Part shown: piece by piece, positions 8,535 through 17,787 of the stretch
Position numbering within the stretch: the first letter of the stretch is position 1
Layout of the letters: each line of letters starts with the position of its first letter
Source: Ancylomarina subtilis
GTDB taxonomy: Bacteria; Bacteroidota; Bacteroidia; Bacteroidales; Marinifilaceae
DNA: 64,000 nucleotides
Reading direction: 5' to 3'
NCBI RefSeq assembly: GCF_004217115.1
Contig: NZ_SHKN01000001.1
Span: 2,607,781-2,671,780 of the forward strand
Position numbers and translations under genes: made by a program
Notes under the pieces: model-generated
Database searches by the model: none
Told to the model about the DNA's origin: nothing
Seen by the model: the letters and a program-made list of their open reading frames with translations, nothing else

Positions 8535-9490
8535 GATTCATCCAAATGAGAGAAAACCAATGCCGCTGCCCCCATAACTCCAGCATTATCTTCAAGGGAA
8601 GAAATCTCAAGTTTTATTTTCCCACGAAGCACCGAAAGTAAATTCTCTTCCATGTGATAGAAGGTCGGTTTTAAAATCAGATCACCTGCCTTAGCTAATC
8701 CTCCTGATAAAAAAATCGCTTCAGGGTTATTTATTGCAGCAACATTTGCAAGTGCCTTACCAAGTAACTTCCCTGTATATTCAAATGATTCTATAGCAAC
8801 TTTATCGCCTCCATAAGCGGCAATTGCAAGTTTCTTTGCCGAGATTTTATTGAAAGGAATATCACGCAAAACTGATTTATCATCATACTTAGCCAGAAAT
8901 TTACTGACAGTCCGTTTAATACCTGAAGCCGATACATAGGTCTCAAGACATCCTTTACGTCCACAGGAACAACTGCGTCCCTGATCGCGAATTATAACAT
9001 GCCCTACTTCGCCGGCATGACCGTGATGACCATTATAAACCTTGCCATCCATAACGAGCCCGCAACCTAAACCTGTACCGAGAGTAATCACCATAAAATT
9101 TTGCATTTTATTAGCACCTCCATAGTACATCTCACCCAATGCCGCAGCGTTAGCGTCGTTGGTTATAATAACAGGCAATGGAAAATAATCTTTCAACAAT
9201 TGAGTCAAAGGCAATTGCTTATCCCAGGCTAAATTGACAGCATGCTCAATACAGCCGGTTTTAAAATTTGCATTGGGAGCACCAACGCCAATCCCTATCA
9301 TTTTGTATTGGGATGAGAAAGATTTAAAATTGAGTTGAATATGATTGGATAATTCGCGAACAAAATTCTCGAAAATTGGATAATTAGGTGTGTAAAACGA
9401 CGCATGAAAAATACAAACACCCGCTTCAGTAACGAAACCATAAACGGTATTTGTACCTCCTATATCGATGCCTACCCCGAGATTTTGCAT
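8498..9490 (-). CDS. ROK family sugar kinase, glucokinase-like
   Basis: A 330-residue ROK kinase, predicted to phosphorylate glucose or a related hexose with ATP in the cytoplasm. The phosphate-binding loop is GIDIGGTNTVYG (7-18). The catalytic Asp lies in TNDANAAALGE (D112), and the second phosphate motif is TLGTGLGCG (136-144). The ROK signature GHAGEVGH (157-164) is followed by the zinc site with CSCGRKGC (C174, C176, C181). All key residues are present. The gene stands alone, after a hairpin that separates it from the lanthipeptide export gene upstream. Glucokinase is the most likely activity, but N-acetylmannosamine or fructose kinase cannot be excluded. Confidence 0.9.
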   Translation of the reverse strand: MQNLGVGIDIGGTNTVYGFVTEAGVCIFHASFYTPNYPIFENFVRELSNHIQLNFKSFSSQYKMIGIGVGAPNANFKTGCIEHAVNLAWDKQLPLTQLLKDYFPLPVIITNDANAAALGEMYYGGANKMQNFMVITLGTGLGCGLVMDGKVYNGHHGHAGEVGHVIIRDQGRSCSCGRKGCLETYVSASGIKRTVSKFLAKYDDKSVLRDIPFNKISAKKLAIAAYGGDKVAIESFEYTGKLLGKALANVAAINNPEAIFLSGGLAKAGDLILKPTFYHMEENLLSVLRGKIKLEISSLEDNAGVMGAAALVFSHLDESYTSSSIRTSSV

Positions 9491-9570
9491 GATTCTATTC
9501 TTCTGTTCCCATCTAATTTAGAATAAAAGCATGAGACGAACAAAGAATCATATTAACAATTCGTGATAAC

Positions 9571-9602
9571 AATGAGTAATTAGCAATAGCTAATTGTTCA
9601 TT
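9571..9602. repeat. Imperfect inverted repeat between hlyD and ROK genes
   Basis: AATGA-GT-AATTAGC-AATA-GCTAATT-GT-TCATT forms a 12-bp stem interrupted by one 2-base mismatch. There is no T-tract on the minus strand after it, so it is not a typical intrinsic terminator. It may stabilise the 3' end of the lanthipeptide operon mRNA. Confidence 0.4.
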
Positions 9603-9610
9603 GATAATTA

Positions 9611-10924
9611 CTAATCATCAGTCGTCACAACGTGTTCTTTCAATAAAGCTTTCAAAGGGTTAAAGACGCGTTGAAACAAGCGCTGATCTTCAGTAATAAT
9701 CTCAGCAACACCTTCAATCTGTTGTGCAAATTTGAGTTCAATACCATAATTCGTCACAAGCCCGTTTGACAGCTCTACATCTAAGCTGTAATTATCACCA
9801 TCAGGAACCTCAGATATAGAACGTATGACTCCCTGAAGCATCCCATATTCCGTGAAAGGGTAATTGTTGAGCTTAATATTCACTCGTTGTCCCAACTTCA
9901 CCTTTCCGGAACGATTCATTCCCAAATCAACACGTACAACAATACGAGTTGAATCAGATGGCAAAACTGTAAAGACCTTTTCACCCTGCTTCACATTTTG
10001 ATTGGCAGACCAAAAACGATTAAAACTAACAGCCCCATCAATTGGAGATTTAAGTAAATAATTCTGCTCCCAAATATCAATCTGGGCAATCAGATTATCG
10101 TAAGTATGCAGAATCTGATCCAGTAATTCCTTCCTTTTATTTTCTTTATCCAGATCCAAATCGATAATTGCCTGATCAACCTCATTTATCTGAATCTGGG
10201 TGGCTGATAGAGTCGAGCGTGAGCCATGAAAAGCATAGCTTTGTTGCAAGTAATTCTTTTCAGCTTTTTGGTATTCCGATTTTGAGATAACCCCACGTGT
10301 ATAAAGCAATGAATCCCGTTTAAATTCCTTGGAAACAATTGCAAGTTCCTGCTCCAAAATAGTACGCTGCTTATATTGTCGATTGTAATACATCCGATAA
10401 TTACTCCTTTTCTGGATCAGAGAAGCCTTCTTCTTTTCGTGATATTTCAAATCGACAAAACGCTTATAATCAGAGCAGGTTTTTAAATAAGAATTAAATG
10501 GCGCTTGCACTTCACCTAATCGATAATTCTGATTAATAAATGCCGTGGTTAACTGCTCACTCCCATCTAACTGAGGAATATCATGATGAAGTTGTTTGCG
10601 TAAAGCAAACACATCTTCAAAATTTGCAGGATTTTCGATAACAGCTAACAAATCGCCGGAATGAACTGACTGATTATCGCTCACTCTTAAGTCAACAATC
10701 TTTCCATTTACACGAGAAATCAGTTCTGCCGGGGGATTCTCGGTAGTTAAAACCAACTTAGATGCTATAATCTCTGGATAAGAGAAGAACCATGAACCAA
10801 TTACCAAAATCAGCACCACTAAAAACACCAATCCAGACCCCACGCGCACAATCCACGATGGCATTTTACCAAGGATCTCTTGAACGGATTCCGAACGCAA
10901 CTCTATGTTTGTATCTTTTTCCAT
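9611..10924 (-). CDS. HlyD-family secretion adaptor of the lanthipeptide exporter
   Basis: A 437-residue adaptor with one membrane helix near residues 30-50 and a barrel-sandwich half (NGKIVDLRVSDNQSVHSGD, about 73-91). A long helical hairpin (about 110-285) includes LLYTRGVISKSEYQKAEKNY, followed by the second half (LKSPIDGAVSFN) and a beta-barrel. The long N-terminal cytoplasmic segment and the position right after a C39-peptidase ABC exporter (9-base gap) are typical of bacteriocin export. The two would form a pump that links to a TolC-like outer-membrane channel encoded elsewhere. It is the last gene of the lanthipeptide operon. Confidence 0.92.
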   Translation of the reverse strand: MEKDTNIELRSESVQEILGKMPSWIVRVGSGLVFLVVLILVIGSWFFSYPEIIASKLVLTTENPPAELISRVNGKIVDLRVSDNQSVHSGDLLAVIENPANFEDVFALRKQLHHDIPQLDGSEQLTTAFINQNYRLGEVQAPFNSYLKTCSDYKRFVDLKYHEKKKASLIQKRSNYRMYYNRQYKQRTILEQELAIVSKEFKRDSLLYTRGVISKSEYQKAEKNYLQQSYAFHGSRSTLSATQIQINEVDQAIIDLDLDKENKRKELLDQILHTYDNLIAQIDIWEQNYLLKSPIDGAVSFNRFWSANQNVKQGEKVFTVLPSDSTRIVVRVDLGMNRSGKVKLGQRVNIKLNNYPFTEYGMLQGVIRSISEVPDGDNYSLDVELSNGLVTNYGIELKFAQQIEGVAEIITEDQRLFQRVFNPLKALLKEHVVTTDD

Positions 10925-10933
10925 AACACCTAA

Positions 10934-13141
10934 TTAGTTTCCAAGTTCTAACTGATTCTTAACCAACTCATAATATCTTCCTTTCAACTTTGTCAAGTCA
11001 TTATGGCTGCCATGTTCAACAATTTGACCTTTATCCATAACGATGATTTTGTCCGCATTACGAACAGTGCTTAAGCGATGCGCAACAACCACAACGGTAC
11101 GCCCTTGATTGAACTCATCCAAATTTTCCATAATGGCTCTTTCATTGTTGGCATCCAAAGCATTAGTCGCTTCATCAAAAAATAAGAATTCCGGATTTTT
11201 ATACACAGCACGAGCAATTAATATACGTTGCTTTTGTCCCTGACTCAAGCCATGACCATTAGCACCAATCTTCGTATTATAGCGCAAAGGTAAACTGTCA
11301 ATAAATTCATGTATACAAGCTACCTGAACGGCATAAAGCAATCTTTTTTTATCAATAACCTCATCACCTACAGCAATATTTTTGGCAATGGTATCTGAGA
11401 AAATGAAACCATCCTGCATCACGACCCCGCAATTCTGACGCCACATAGCCGAACTGTAATTTTGAATAGAAACACCACCCAAATTGATTTTCCCTTTGGT
11501 TGCAGGGTAAAAACCAAGCATGAGCTTTATCAAAGTTGTCTTTCCACTACCAGACGCACCCACAATAGCCGTGGTTTTTCCTTTTGACACATGTAAATCA
11601 ACCTCATTCAGCACCATCTCAGAATGCGGTCCCTCGTATTGGAAGCTAACCTTATCGATATGTATGGATTTATCTTCAGGTAATTCAATTAACTTTTCAT
11701 CTTTATCAACTTCCTCATCCTCCATTTCGTGAATTTCGCCCAAACGCTCAAGTGAGATTTTGGCATCTTGCCAGGAATGAATAAACTGAACCAAATTATC
11801 GATAGGCGAATTCAACTGACCAAGAATGTATTGAACCGCCAGCATCATACCCAAGGTCATACTCCCATTAACAACAGCTTGCGCAGCTAAAAAGGTGATA
11901 ACAATATTTTTTGTTTCATTAAAAAACACCGAACCGGACACCTGATATTGATTCAAAGCCAGACCTTTGGTTCTTACCTGAAAGAGTTCTGCCTGAATAT
12001 TTTCCCACTCCCATCGCTTTTGCTTTTCACAGTTATTCAATTTGATTTCCTGCATACCTGTAATCAGCTGAACAAGCGAATTCTGATTGCTGGATAGTTG
12101 AGCAAAACGCTTGCCATCCAACTCCCGACGCTTTTTAAGAAAAAGGTTAATCCAAATGATGTAAAGACTCGATCCCAAAAGGAAAACAAGGAATATGGTC
12201 GTGTTGTAGATGGCCAATACCACCCCGAAAATCAAGAGATTCACCATAGAGAACAGAATGTTCAGTGTGGATGATGTCAGGAAATTTTCAATTCGGGTAT
12301 GATCCTGTATACGTTGCAAAAGATCGCCAATCATCTTGATATCGAAAAAACCAATAGGCAACTTCATCAACTTGATTAAGAAATCGGATATCAAGGAAAT
12401 ATTAATACGGGTTGAGATGTGTAAAAGAATCCAGGAACGAATAAACTCAACTGATATGCGAGAAATAAAGAGTACCATCTGTGCTATCAGAACCAAATAG
12501 ATAAAACTCAGATTCTGAGTATTGATACCGATATCCACCACCGATTGGGTAAGGAATGGAAAAATAAGCTGCAACATACTTCCGAAAAGCATGCCCAAAA
12601 ACAATTGAAATAGAAATTTTTTATACGGTTTCAAATAACGAAAAAGAAAACTGATACTCTTTTTCTTGCTCCCACTCTCATCCTTTGCCTTATAAAAATC
12701 AGGCGTTGGTTCCAAAAGCAAACACAGGCCTTTCAAGTCGCCATCCACCTTGGTTGATCCCCATGCCTTTATAAATTCCTCCATGCTGAATTTGAGTAAT
12801 CCGGAAGCCGGGTCAGATACATGAACAATGGTTTTATTCTTCTTTTTCTCGATTTTATGAACCACCACAAAATGAGCTTGGTTCCAATGGCAAATAGCGG
12901 GTAGTGTCGCTTGATCGGCCAACTGCTCAAAAGTAATTCGCACGCCCATGCTACGAAAACCAATGCTCTCAGCCGCATCCGCAATACCCATCATCGACAC
13001 ACCCTCGCGGGTAATGTAGGATTTATCTCGCAGCGACTGCAAACTATACGTTTTACCATAAAACTTCGATATCATGCGCAGACAGGTCGGTCCGCAGTCC
13101 ATAGCATCGAGTTGACGAAAATGGGGGAATTTTTTTTTCAA
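10934..13141 (-). CDS. Peptidase-domain ABC exporter (C39), double-glycine leader processing
   Basis: A 735-residue fusion of three domains. The N-terminal C39 papain-like peptidase (1-145) has the catalytic Cys16 in LDAMDCGPTC, His90 in NQAHFVVV and Asp110 in VSDPASG. The membrane domain (about 170-460) has about six helices. The ABC ATPase has Walker A GASGSGKT at 528-535, LSQGQ at 632-636 and FLFFDEATNALD. Such PCATs cut precursors after Gly-Gly and export the core peptide. The precursor at 17624-17773 has such a leader. The start is TTG at 13141: no ATG or GTG lies upstream in frame before a stop, and the next ATG is too close to Cys16. A 262-base gap separates it from the LanB genes. Confidence 0.95.
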   Translation of the reverse strand: MKKKFPHFRQLDAMDCGPTCLRMISKFYGKTYSLQSLRDKSYITREGVSMMGIADAAESIGFRSMGVRITFEQLADQATLPAICHWNQAHFVVVHKIEKKKNKTIVHVSDPASGLLKFSMEEFIKAWGSTKVDGDLKGLCLLLEPTPDFYKAKDESGSKKKSISFLFRYLKPYKKFLFQLFLGMLFGSMLQLIFPFLTQSVVDIGINTQNLSFIYLVLIAQMVLFISRISVEFIRSWILLHISTRINISLISDFLIKLMKLPIGFFDIKMIGDLLQRIQDHTRIENFLTSSTLNILFSMVNLLIFGVVLAIYNTTIFLVFLLGSSLYIIWINLFLKKRRELDGKRFAQLSSNQNSLVQLITGMQEIKLNNCEKQKRWEWENIQAELFQVRTKGLALNQYQVSGSVFFNETKNIVITFLAAQAVVNGSMTLGMMLAVQYILGQLNSPIDNLVQFIHSWQDAKISLERLGEIHEMEDEEVDKDEKLIELPEDKSIHIDKVSFQYEGPHSEMVLNEVDLHVSKGKTTAIVGASGSGKTTLIKLMLGFYPATKGKINLGGVSIQNYSSAMWRQNCGVVMQDGFIFSDTIAKNIAVGDEVIDKKRLLYAVQVACIHEFIDSLPLRYNTKIGANGHGLSQGQKQRILIARAVYKNPEFLFFDEATNALDANNERAIMENLDEFNQGRTVVVVAHRLSTVRNADKIIVMDKGQIVEHGSHNDLTKLKGRYYELVKNQLELGN

Positions 13142-13403
13142 GGCAGAATAATCGTTAGCAACAAAAAATAATTAAGCATAAAAATAGCAAAAACTACTAA
13201 AACGATGCGATTTTTAAAATGGTAAAATCGAATTAATTAAGGATTTAAATCTGCCTACCAATGTCATTGCAATAAAACACGACGTGCAGAAGTTACCTAA
13301 GTGTAAATAATCATAAACATCCAAACAACGATTTACAAAGTACAAACTATCTACTTCGAATAAACCAGCAAGTTAACAACTCAAAGATATATATACTGAA
13401 AAA

Positions 13404-14273
13404 TCAGTTGATTTTTGAATATGTCATTCTTGCGATTCTAGATTTATAAGCACGCCACATAAAATCATAAACAAGCAATTCATAAAGTCGTTGATCGGCT
13501 CTAAAAACACGATTCATCAGCATGTGCACATGACTTTGTATTATAGACTCAATCGTATATTTATTACCTGATTGAATTTCCAAAATTTCAGAAATATATT
13601 TTTTAATCACATGATTATCTAATGATAGCAAATTTGTAATTGAGGCGGATTTGTCAGCGAACAAATATTGGTCAATTATATTACGGTAATTTCGATATTT
13701 AGATTCAATCTGTCTTTTTAAAGGATTGTTAATATTAAATTCAGATCCAAAAGCATCTTTTAATTTCTGAAAAAACGCCTTTTTAGTATTAAAATCAAAT
13801 TCGAATAATGTAAGATAATTATCAATCAAGGCAATTACAAAAAATAAACGCTCTTCATAATTTTCATTATTTCTCATAAATTGCAAAATCAAACGACTTT
13901 CAGCACAAAAAAGCTTTTCTGAGATTTCTATAGATTCAATGGCATATCTTTCCAATTCTCTTTCGTAAGTATCTAATTGTAATTTATGGATAACATCCGA
14001 TTGAACTAAAGGTGCAAAAATTTCATTCATTGAACTCATAGTATCTAATAGGGCATCTTGATTAGATAGAAATAATCTCAATCTAATATGTGCATGAGGA
14101 TCTGAATATCTAATAAAGAAGAACCTCTCAATTAATCCTTGAGCCTCTAATTGCTTACAAAGAGAGTAAATCTCATTAATTAAAATATCATCAGCTGTTT
14201 TTACACCACAATATATTTTATAATATAACCATTGATCTCCTGGAAGATATGATCTGGAAATTACATTTTTCAT
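13404..14273 (-). CDS. Lantibiotic dehydratase C-terminal (glutamate elimination) domain protein
   Basis: A 289-residue protein of the SpaB C-terminal/thiopeptide-type biosynthesis family. The opening GDQWLYYKIYCGVKTADDIL and the motif FFIRYSDPHAHIRLRL (about 52-67) are diagnostic. In full-length LanB this domain removes glutamate from glutamylated Ser/Thr, giving dehydrated residues. Here it is a separate polypeptide, as in many Bacteroidota clusters, and starts 11 bases after the gene for the N-terminal glutamylation half. The two must act together on the precursor peptide in the cytoplasm. The coding DNA is noticeably more AT-rich than the flanking housekeeping genes, which suggests acquisition of the cluster. 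Confidence 0.9.
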   Translation of the reverse strand: MKNVISRSYLPGDQWLYYKIYCGVKTADDILINEIYSLCKQLEAQGLIERFFFIRYSDPHAHIRLRLFLSNQDALLDTMSSMNEIFAPLVQSDVIHKLQLDTYERELERYAIESIEISEKLFCAESRLILQFMRNNENYEERLFFVIALIDNYLTLFEFDFNTKKAFFQKLKDAFGSEFNINNPLKRQIESKYRNYRNIIDQYLFADKSASITNLLSLDNHVIKKYISEILEIQSGNKYTIESIIQSHVHMLMNRVFRADQRLYELLVYDFMWRAYKSRIARMTYSKIN

Positions 14274-14284
14274 CAGGGAATTAA

Positions 14285-16429
14285 TTATTCGTGACTATAA
14301 AATGACAGAATGAACTCGTTAGAATATGAGCCATCAGAACCTTTTACAAGATGTTCTTGGTCAAAAGTTTCAAGTAACTTTACAGATTTATTACGATGGA
14401 GAGTATTAATTAGAATTTTAACACAATTAGAATCATTGAGATTAAGAATTAGCTTTTTATCACCCTCTTCCATATTAACTAATGTTGGAATATTGTTTAT
14501 TTCTCTATATTCTTTAAATTTTTCAACTATTAAATCTTCTTTTAAATTCAAAATTTGGAGATCAGAATCAAGAATAATCCAGGTAGCTGGTGAAAAAATT
14601 ATATTCTTATAGCTCACTCGAGGTAGAAAAGTTGCGACTCTTTCTACTTGTCCCCAAGTAAAACTTAAATTTGTATTAACATCTTGATACTGCATATCAC
14701 CCAAAAACTGATACACATGCTGTGTATTGTACATATAATTAAATGCTGAACTTAATCGAGGGATGATTTCTTTTTTCAATCTGGTAGAAAACAATAGAAT
14801 ACGATCATTCTCTATACTTACCATTATTTCATTCAACTTAATCTGATTATCAATGTCTACACTTGATTTTGACAGAAAAGGTATTTCGTATTCACGTAAC
14901 GTAGGTCTCAATAAAACATTCCCAAATCGAGATTCAGGTAAATGAACAACCTCTGCAATAATTTTATTATTTCCTATTAATTCTTTCTCTTTATCACAAA
15001 TTTCACAAGCAAATGTTTTTATCTTATCATTAGAACTACCAAACCTACTTAATAGGTTACTAGCACTAGATCCCCCTACCTCACCTAGCCCAATTTTTAG
15101 TTTTTTATCCTTAGAATACGATAACTCAATTACAGCTGAAAAAGTAAGTGGCAGATTACTGCCTACATCTTTAAAATCTTTCAAATCATCTTCAGTAAGC
15201 TGTATTTCCATCTGTCGCATAGAGAGAGCTTGATTCATTTTCCGGTAAAAGAATACTTCTGCCTCAGAAAGAACCATATTATCTTTGGAAGTACTAGGAA
15301 TTTCAATTCCTTCAATAATCTCTGAATTATCAGATAATAAATTTAAATAACTGTTATAACCGATTCCTGACTCAACATCTAAAGCATCTAACAGTGGTAT
15401 TTGCCTGTCTCCATAACGTTCTCTAAATTGATTTTTAAAATTTATCAGATTTTGGGGCGAACCATGAGTATAATTATTAATCTTATCAATAATCATTATC
15501 CCTTTTTTTACATCTTCAACAATATCTTGAGACAAGATGCATTTTTTAGTAGGCTTAAATGAATCCACTTGTAAAAAATTTTTAAGAGATATATCAGGTA
15601 TTAAACGTCGAAGTTCCTTTTGAATGAGATCATATCTTTTATAGATGTGATCACTACTACAACTATCAATACGAACTAATTCATTTTGTATTCTTACCAA
15701 AGAATCCAATATATTAATCTTTGGTTTAATATGACTTAAAATATTAATCATCCTTTTTAAGGGATTACTACCTGTGACTTGTAAATCAAGTTCACTGACT
15801 AATAATTGAGACCTAATCAATTCGTGAATAAATTCCTCTGAATCATTTATAGGAATATCATTACTCACTAACAGATTAACTAAGTTTATAAAGGTAGAAC
15901 CAGAAGACGCTTCATCAAGAATAAGTTTTAGATATTCTGAAAAATTAACGGATATTAGTTCATATCTTCTAATTAATTTCTCATCTATTTTACACTCAAT
16001 ATATCTTAAATTATCTCTTGATTCATAAATACTCGAATTCGCAAAGAATTTTACCCCATATATAACTTCAGGGATTTTTTTTAATGTTTCAGTAATCAAA
16101 TCTAGACATCTCATATCTAATCTTGATTGTCTCTCATAATTTTCTCTTTTTTTAAGGAGAATATTATTTTCGTCACTTATTTTACCTATGGAACATCCTG
16201 CAAATAAACCGAAAGGAGTACAACGACAACAAGAGCGACGCCAATATTTGAAAATGGCGAGCTGTTGCTTCTCTGATGGTTTATAATTCTTAATTCCTAA
16301 TGTATAAAGATCTGGTGAGGATAAATAAACAGCTTCCTCAAACAAAGAATCTATTTTTAATTCTCCAATATTATCAATTGGGAAAAGGGGTGTTCTTAAT
16401 ATAAATTTATTAAAAGCTTTTATTTTCAT
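14285..16429 (-). CDS. Lantibiotic dehydratase N-terminal (tRNA-Glu dependent glutamylation) protein
   Basis: A 714-residue LanB N-terminal protein. It begins like the family (FNKFILRTPLFPIDNI, 5-20) and has the conserved CTPFGLFAGCSIGK block (about 75-88), a region with LRFRYGDRQIPLLDAL-like sequence, and the later segment RFGNVLLRPTLREYEIPFLS (about 521-540). In class I lanthipeptide pathways this part transfers glutamate from Glu-tRNA to Ser/Thr of the precursor. The elimination half is the next gene downstream. It lies 5 bases after the LanC stop, so the genes are probably translationally linked. It is AT-rich like its neighbours. Confidence 0.93.
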   Translation of the reverse strand: MKIKAFNKFILRTPLFPIDNIGELKIDSLFEEAVYLSSPDLYTLGIKNYKPSEKQQLAIFKYWRRSCCRCTPFGLFAGCSIGKISDENNILLKKRENYERQSRLDMRCLDLITETLKKIPEVIYGVKFFANSSIYESRDNLRYIECKIDEKLIRRYELISVNFSEYLKLILDEASSGSTFINLVNLLVSNDIPINDSEEFIHELIRSQLLVSELDLQVTGSNPLKRMINILSHIKPKINILDSLVRIQNELVRIDSCSSDHIYKRYDLIQKELRRLIPDISLKNFLQVDSFKPTKKCILSQDIVEDVKKGIMIIDKINNYTHGSPQNLINFKNQFRERYGDRQIPLLDALDVESGIGYNSYLNLLSDNSEIIEGIEIPSTSKDNMVLSEAEVFFYRKMNQALSMRQMEIQLTEDDLKDFKDVGSNLPLTFSAVIELSYSKDKKLKIGLGEVGGSSASNLLSRFGSSNDKIKTFACEICDKEKELIGNNKIIAEVVHLPESRFGNVLLRPTLREYEIPFLSKSSVDIDNQIKLNEIMVSIENDRILLFSTRLKKEIIPRLSSAFNYMYNTQHVYQFLGDMQYQDVNTNLSFTWGQVERVATFLPRVSYKNIIFSPATWIILDSDLQILNLKEDLIVEKFKEYREINNIPTLVNMEEGDKKLILNLNDSNCVKILINTLHRNKSVKLLETFDQEHLVKGSDGSYSNEFILSFYSHE

Positions 16430-16434
16430 AATTT

Positions 16435-17538
16435 CTAAAACAAAAAAGATTCATCCCAATGAATAAATTCCTCATCTATATGGGACATTAACGCCAAGCC
16501 AATTCCAGAAACACCTAACAAAAGATTATTGTCTATAACAAACTTATCTCCATCCCATGTTTTAAATCCAGCAACACCATCTTCATAGTCAGCAAAATTC
16601 AATGTGCTTTCTAACCAAAATTCTTTTGCCTTTAAGAACTCATCGTTACCGTACAAATTATACAACCTACTGAATATCTGTAAATTACCTGCAGAACCAT
16701 GACAAAAACAAGCTTCATTAATTCCACCTAATCCATTACCCCTAAGCATAGAAGCATTTAAAGCCAAGCTAGTTATTTTAGCACTTAAAGTAGGATAAGT
16801 CAAATTAGCAACTCTCAGTAAGGCATATATTATTCCTGCATTACCATTACACCAAATAAACCTCTTTTTTAAATCGAAATTATTAAGAACAAGGTGAGCA
16901 ATCTCGTTAATGTAAGCAACAGCTTTTTCCCCATGTATGTTTTGCTCGACAAATCGATTTAAAACAAGAAGCAAGCCAGATATTCCGTGAGCTAATCCAC
17001 AGTCAAATGAATCATTATTAGAGTCTATCCGATTAGTAACATTCTTTGTTTTGACTATTTTATTAGAAATATTTTGAAAAATATCCTTTACAAAAACTCT
17101 ATTTTCTGGGTGATTTTCTAAGTCATACAGTAAATAATATATATTCCCCAAAGCTCCATGCAAAAAATCTAGATTATCATTCTCTAGAAGTTTAGTTGTT
17201 ACATTAAATATATCACTCTCAATCCCAATATATATTTGTCGATAATCCGAATGAATATATTTATACTTTATCAGATGTTTAACAAACCAAAGTATACCTG
17301 TAAGGCCTTCTGAAATTCCTAATCGCATAGGCTTGCTATGCAAATCACTTATAACATTTTCTAAAATAGATAAACCTACTTTCTCAAATTTTTCATCATG
17401 CAAAAATCGGCTTGCGTAAAAGAAAAATAAAGCATGCCCTATTTTGCCATTATGAAGGGAATCAGACTCTTCATTATTATAGACTGATAATAAATGACAG
17501 CTTATCGTTTCAATTTTTTCTTTAATTTCTAAATTCAT
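16435..17538 (-). CDS. Lanthionine synthetase C family cyclase (LanC)
   Basis: A 367-residue LanC-like protein that adds Cys thiols to dehydrated residues to close (methyl)lanthionine rings. Typical elements are the GLAHGISGLLLVL helix hairpin (about 179-191) and the zinc ligands in FIWCNGNAGIIYALL and ACFCHGSAGN (two Cys and one His), plus the terminal LLGVSGIGLALM repeat. The expected seven G-rich repeats of the double alpha-barrel can be followed. I start at the ATG at 17538 (MNLEIKEK); a TTG 15 bases upstream is possible but less likely. It is the first processing gene after the precursor, separated from it by a terminator-like hairpin. Confidence 0.93.
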   Translation of the reverse strand: MNLEIKEKIETISCHLLSVYNNEESDSLHNGKIGHALFFFYASRFLHDEKFEKVGLSILENVISDLHSKPMRLGISEGLTGILWFVKHLIKYKYIHSDYRQIYIGIESDIFNVTTKLLENDNLDFLHGALGNIYYLLYDLENHPENRVFVKDIFQNISNKIVKTKNVTNRIDSNNDSFDCGLAHGISGLLLVLNRFVEQNIHGEKAVAYINEIAHLVLNNFDLKKRFIWCNGNAGIIYALLRVANLTYPTLSAKITSLALNASMLRGNGLGGINEACFCHGSAGNLQIFSRLYNLYGNDEFLKAKEFWLESTLNFADYEDGVAGFKTWDGDKFVIDNNLLLGVSGIGLALMSHIDEEFIHWDESFLF

Positions 17539-17574
17539 ATAATCAGAAGCCAATAAATACTAATAAATTACATC

Positions 17575-17607
17575 ATAAAAAATAAGGCTGTTCTATTCAA
17601 ACAGCCT
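17575..17607 (-). terminator. Intrinsic terminator after the lanthipeptide precursor gene
   Basis: On the minus strand AGGCTGTT, a 7-base loop and AACAGCCT are followed by TATTTTTTATG. It lies 16 bases after the precursor stop and before lanC. Partial termination here would give more precursor mRNA than enzyme mRNA, a common arrangement in RiPP operons. Confidence 0.75.
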
Positions 17608-17623
17608 CATTATGTTTTCATGC

Positions 17624-17773
17624 TTACTTTTTATCAGTCACTTTTTTTGTCTGCATGGCTGCACAAACAGCTGTATAAGTTGCATACCATCCCCCCTTAG
17701 TATTTAACATTTCAGGTTTACTTAAATTTGCGATCGATTTCTTTCCTAATTCTAACTTGTTCTCTTTTTTCAT
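17624..17773 (-). CDS. Class I lanthipeptide precursor peptide
   Basis: A 49-residue peptide. The leader MKKENKLELGKKSIANLSK is of the Bacteroidota lanthipeptide type (KLxLxKxxIAxLS) and ends in a double glycine at 27-28 (LNTKGG). The 21-residue core begins with W29-Y30 and has four Thr (32, 34, 42, 46), no Ser and a single Cys37, so at most one thioether ring is possible. T34-A-V-C37 is the obvious methyllanthionine pair. The Lys-rich tail ends KKVTDKK. Start ATG at 17773; a GTG 36 bases upstream in frame would add residues that do not look like a leader. Cutting after GG by the C39 exporter is inferred. Confidence 0.9.
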   Translation of the reverse strand: MKKENKLELGKKSIANLSKPEMLNTKGGWYATYTAVCAAMQTKKVTDKK

Positions 17774-17787
17774 AATAAAATAATAAG

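Noticed and set aside
9571-9602. Hairpin after the hlyD gene as an intrinsic terminator
   Set aside because: The stem is interrupted and no T-run follows on the transcribed strand; kept only as an inverted repeat.
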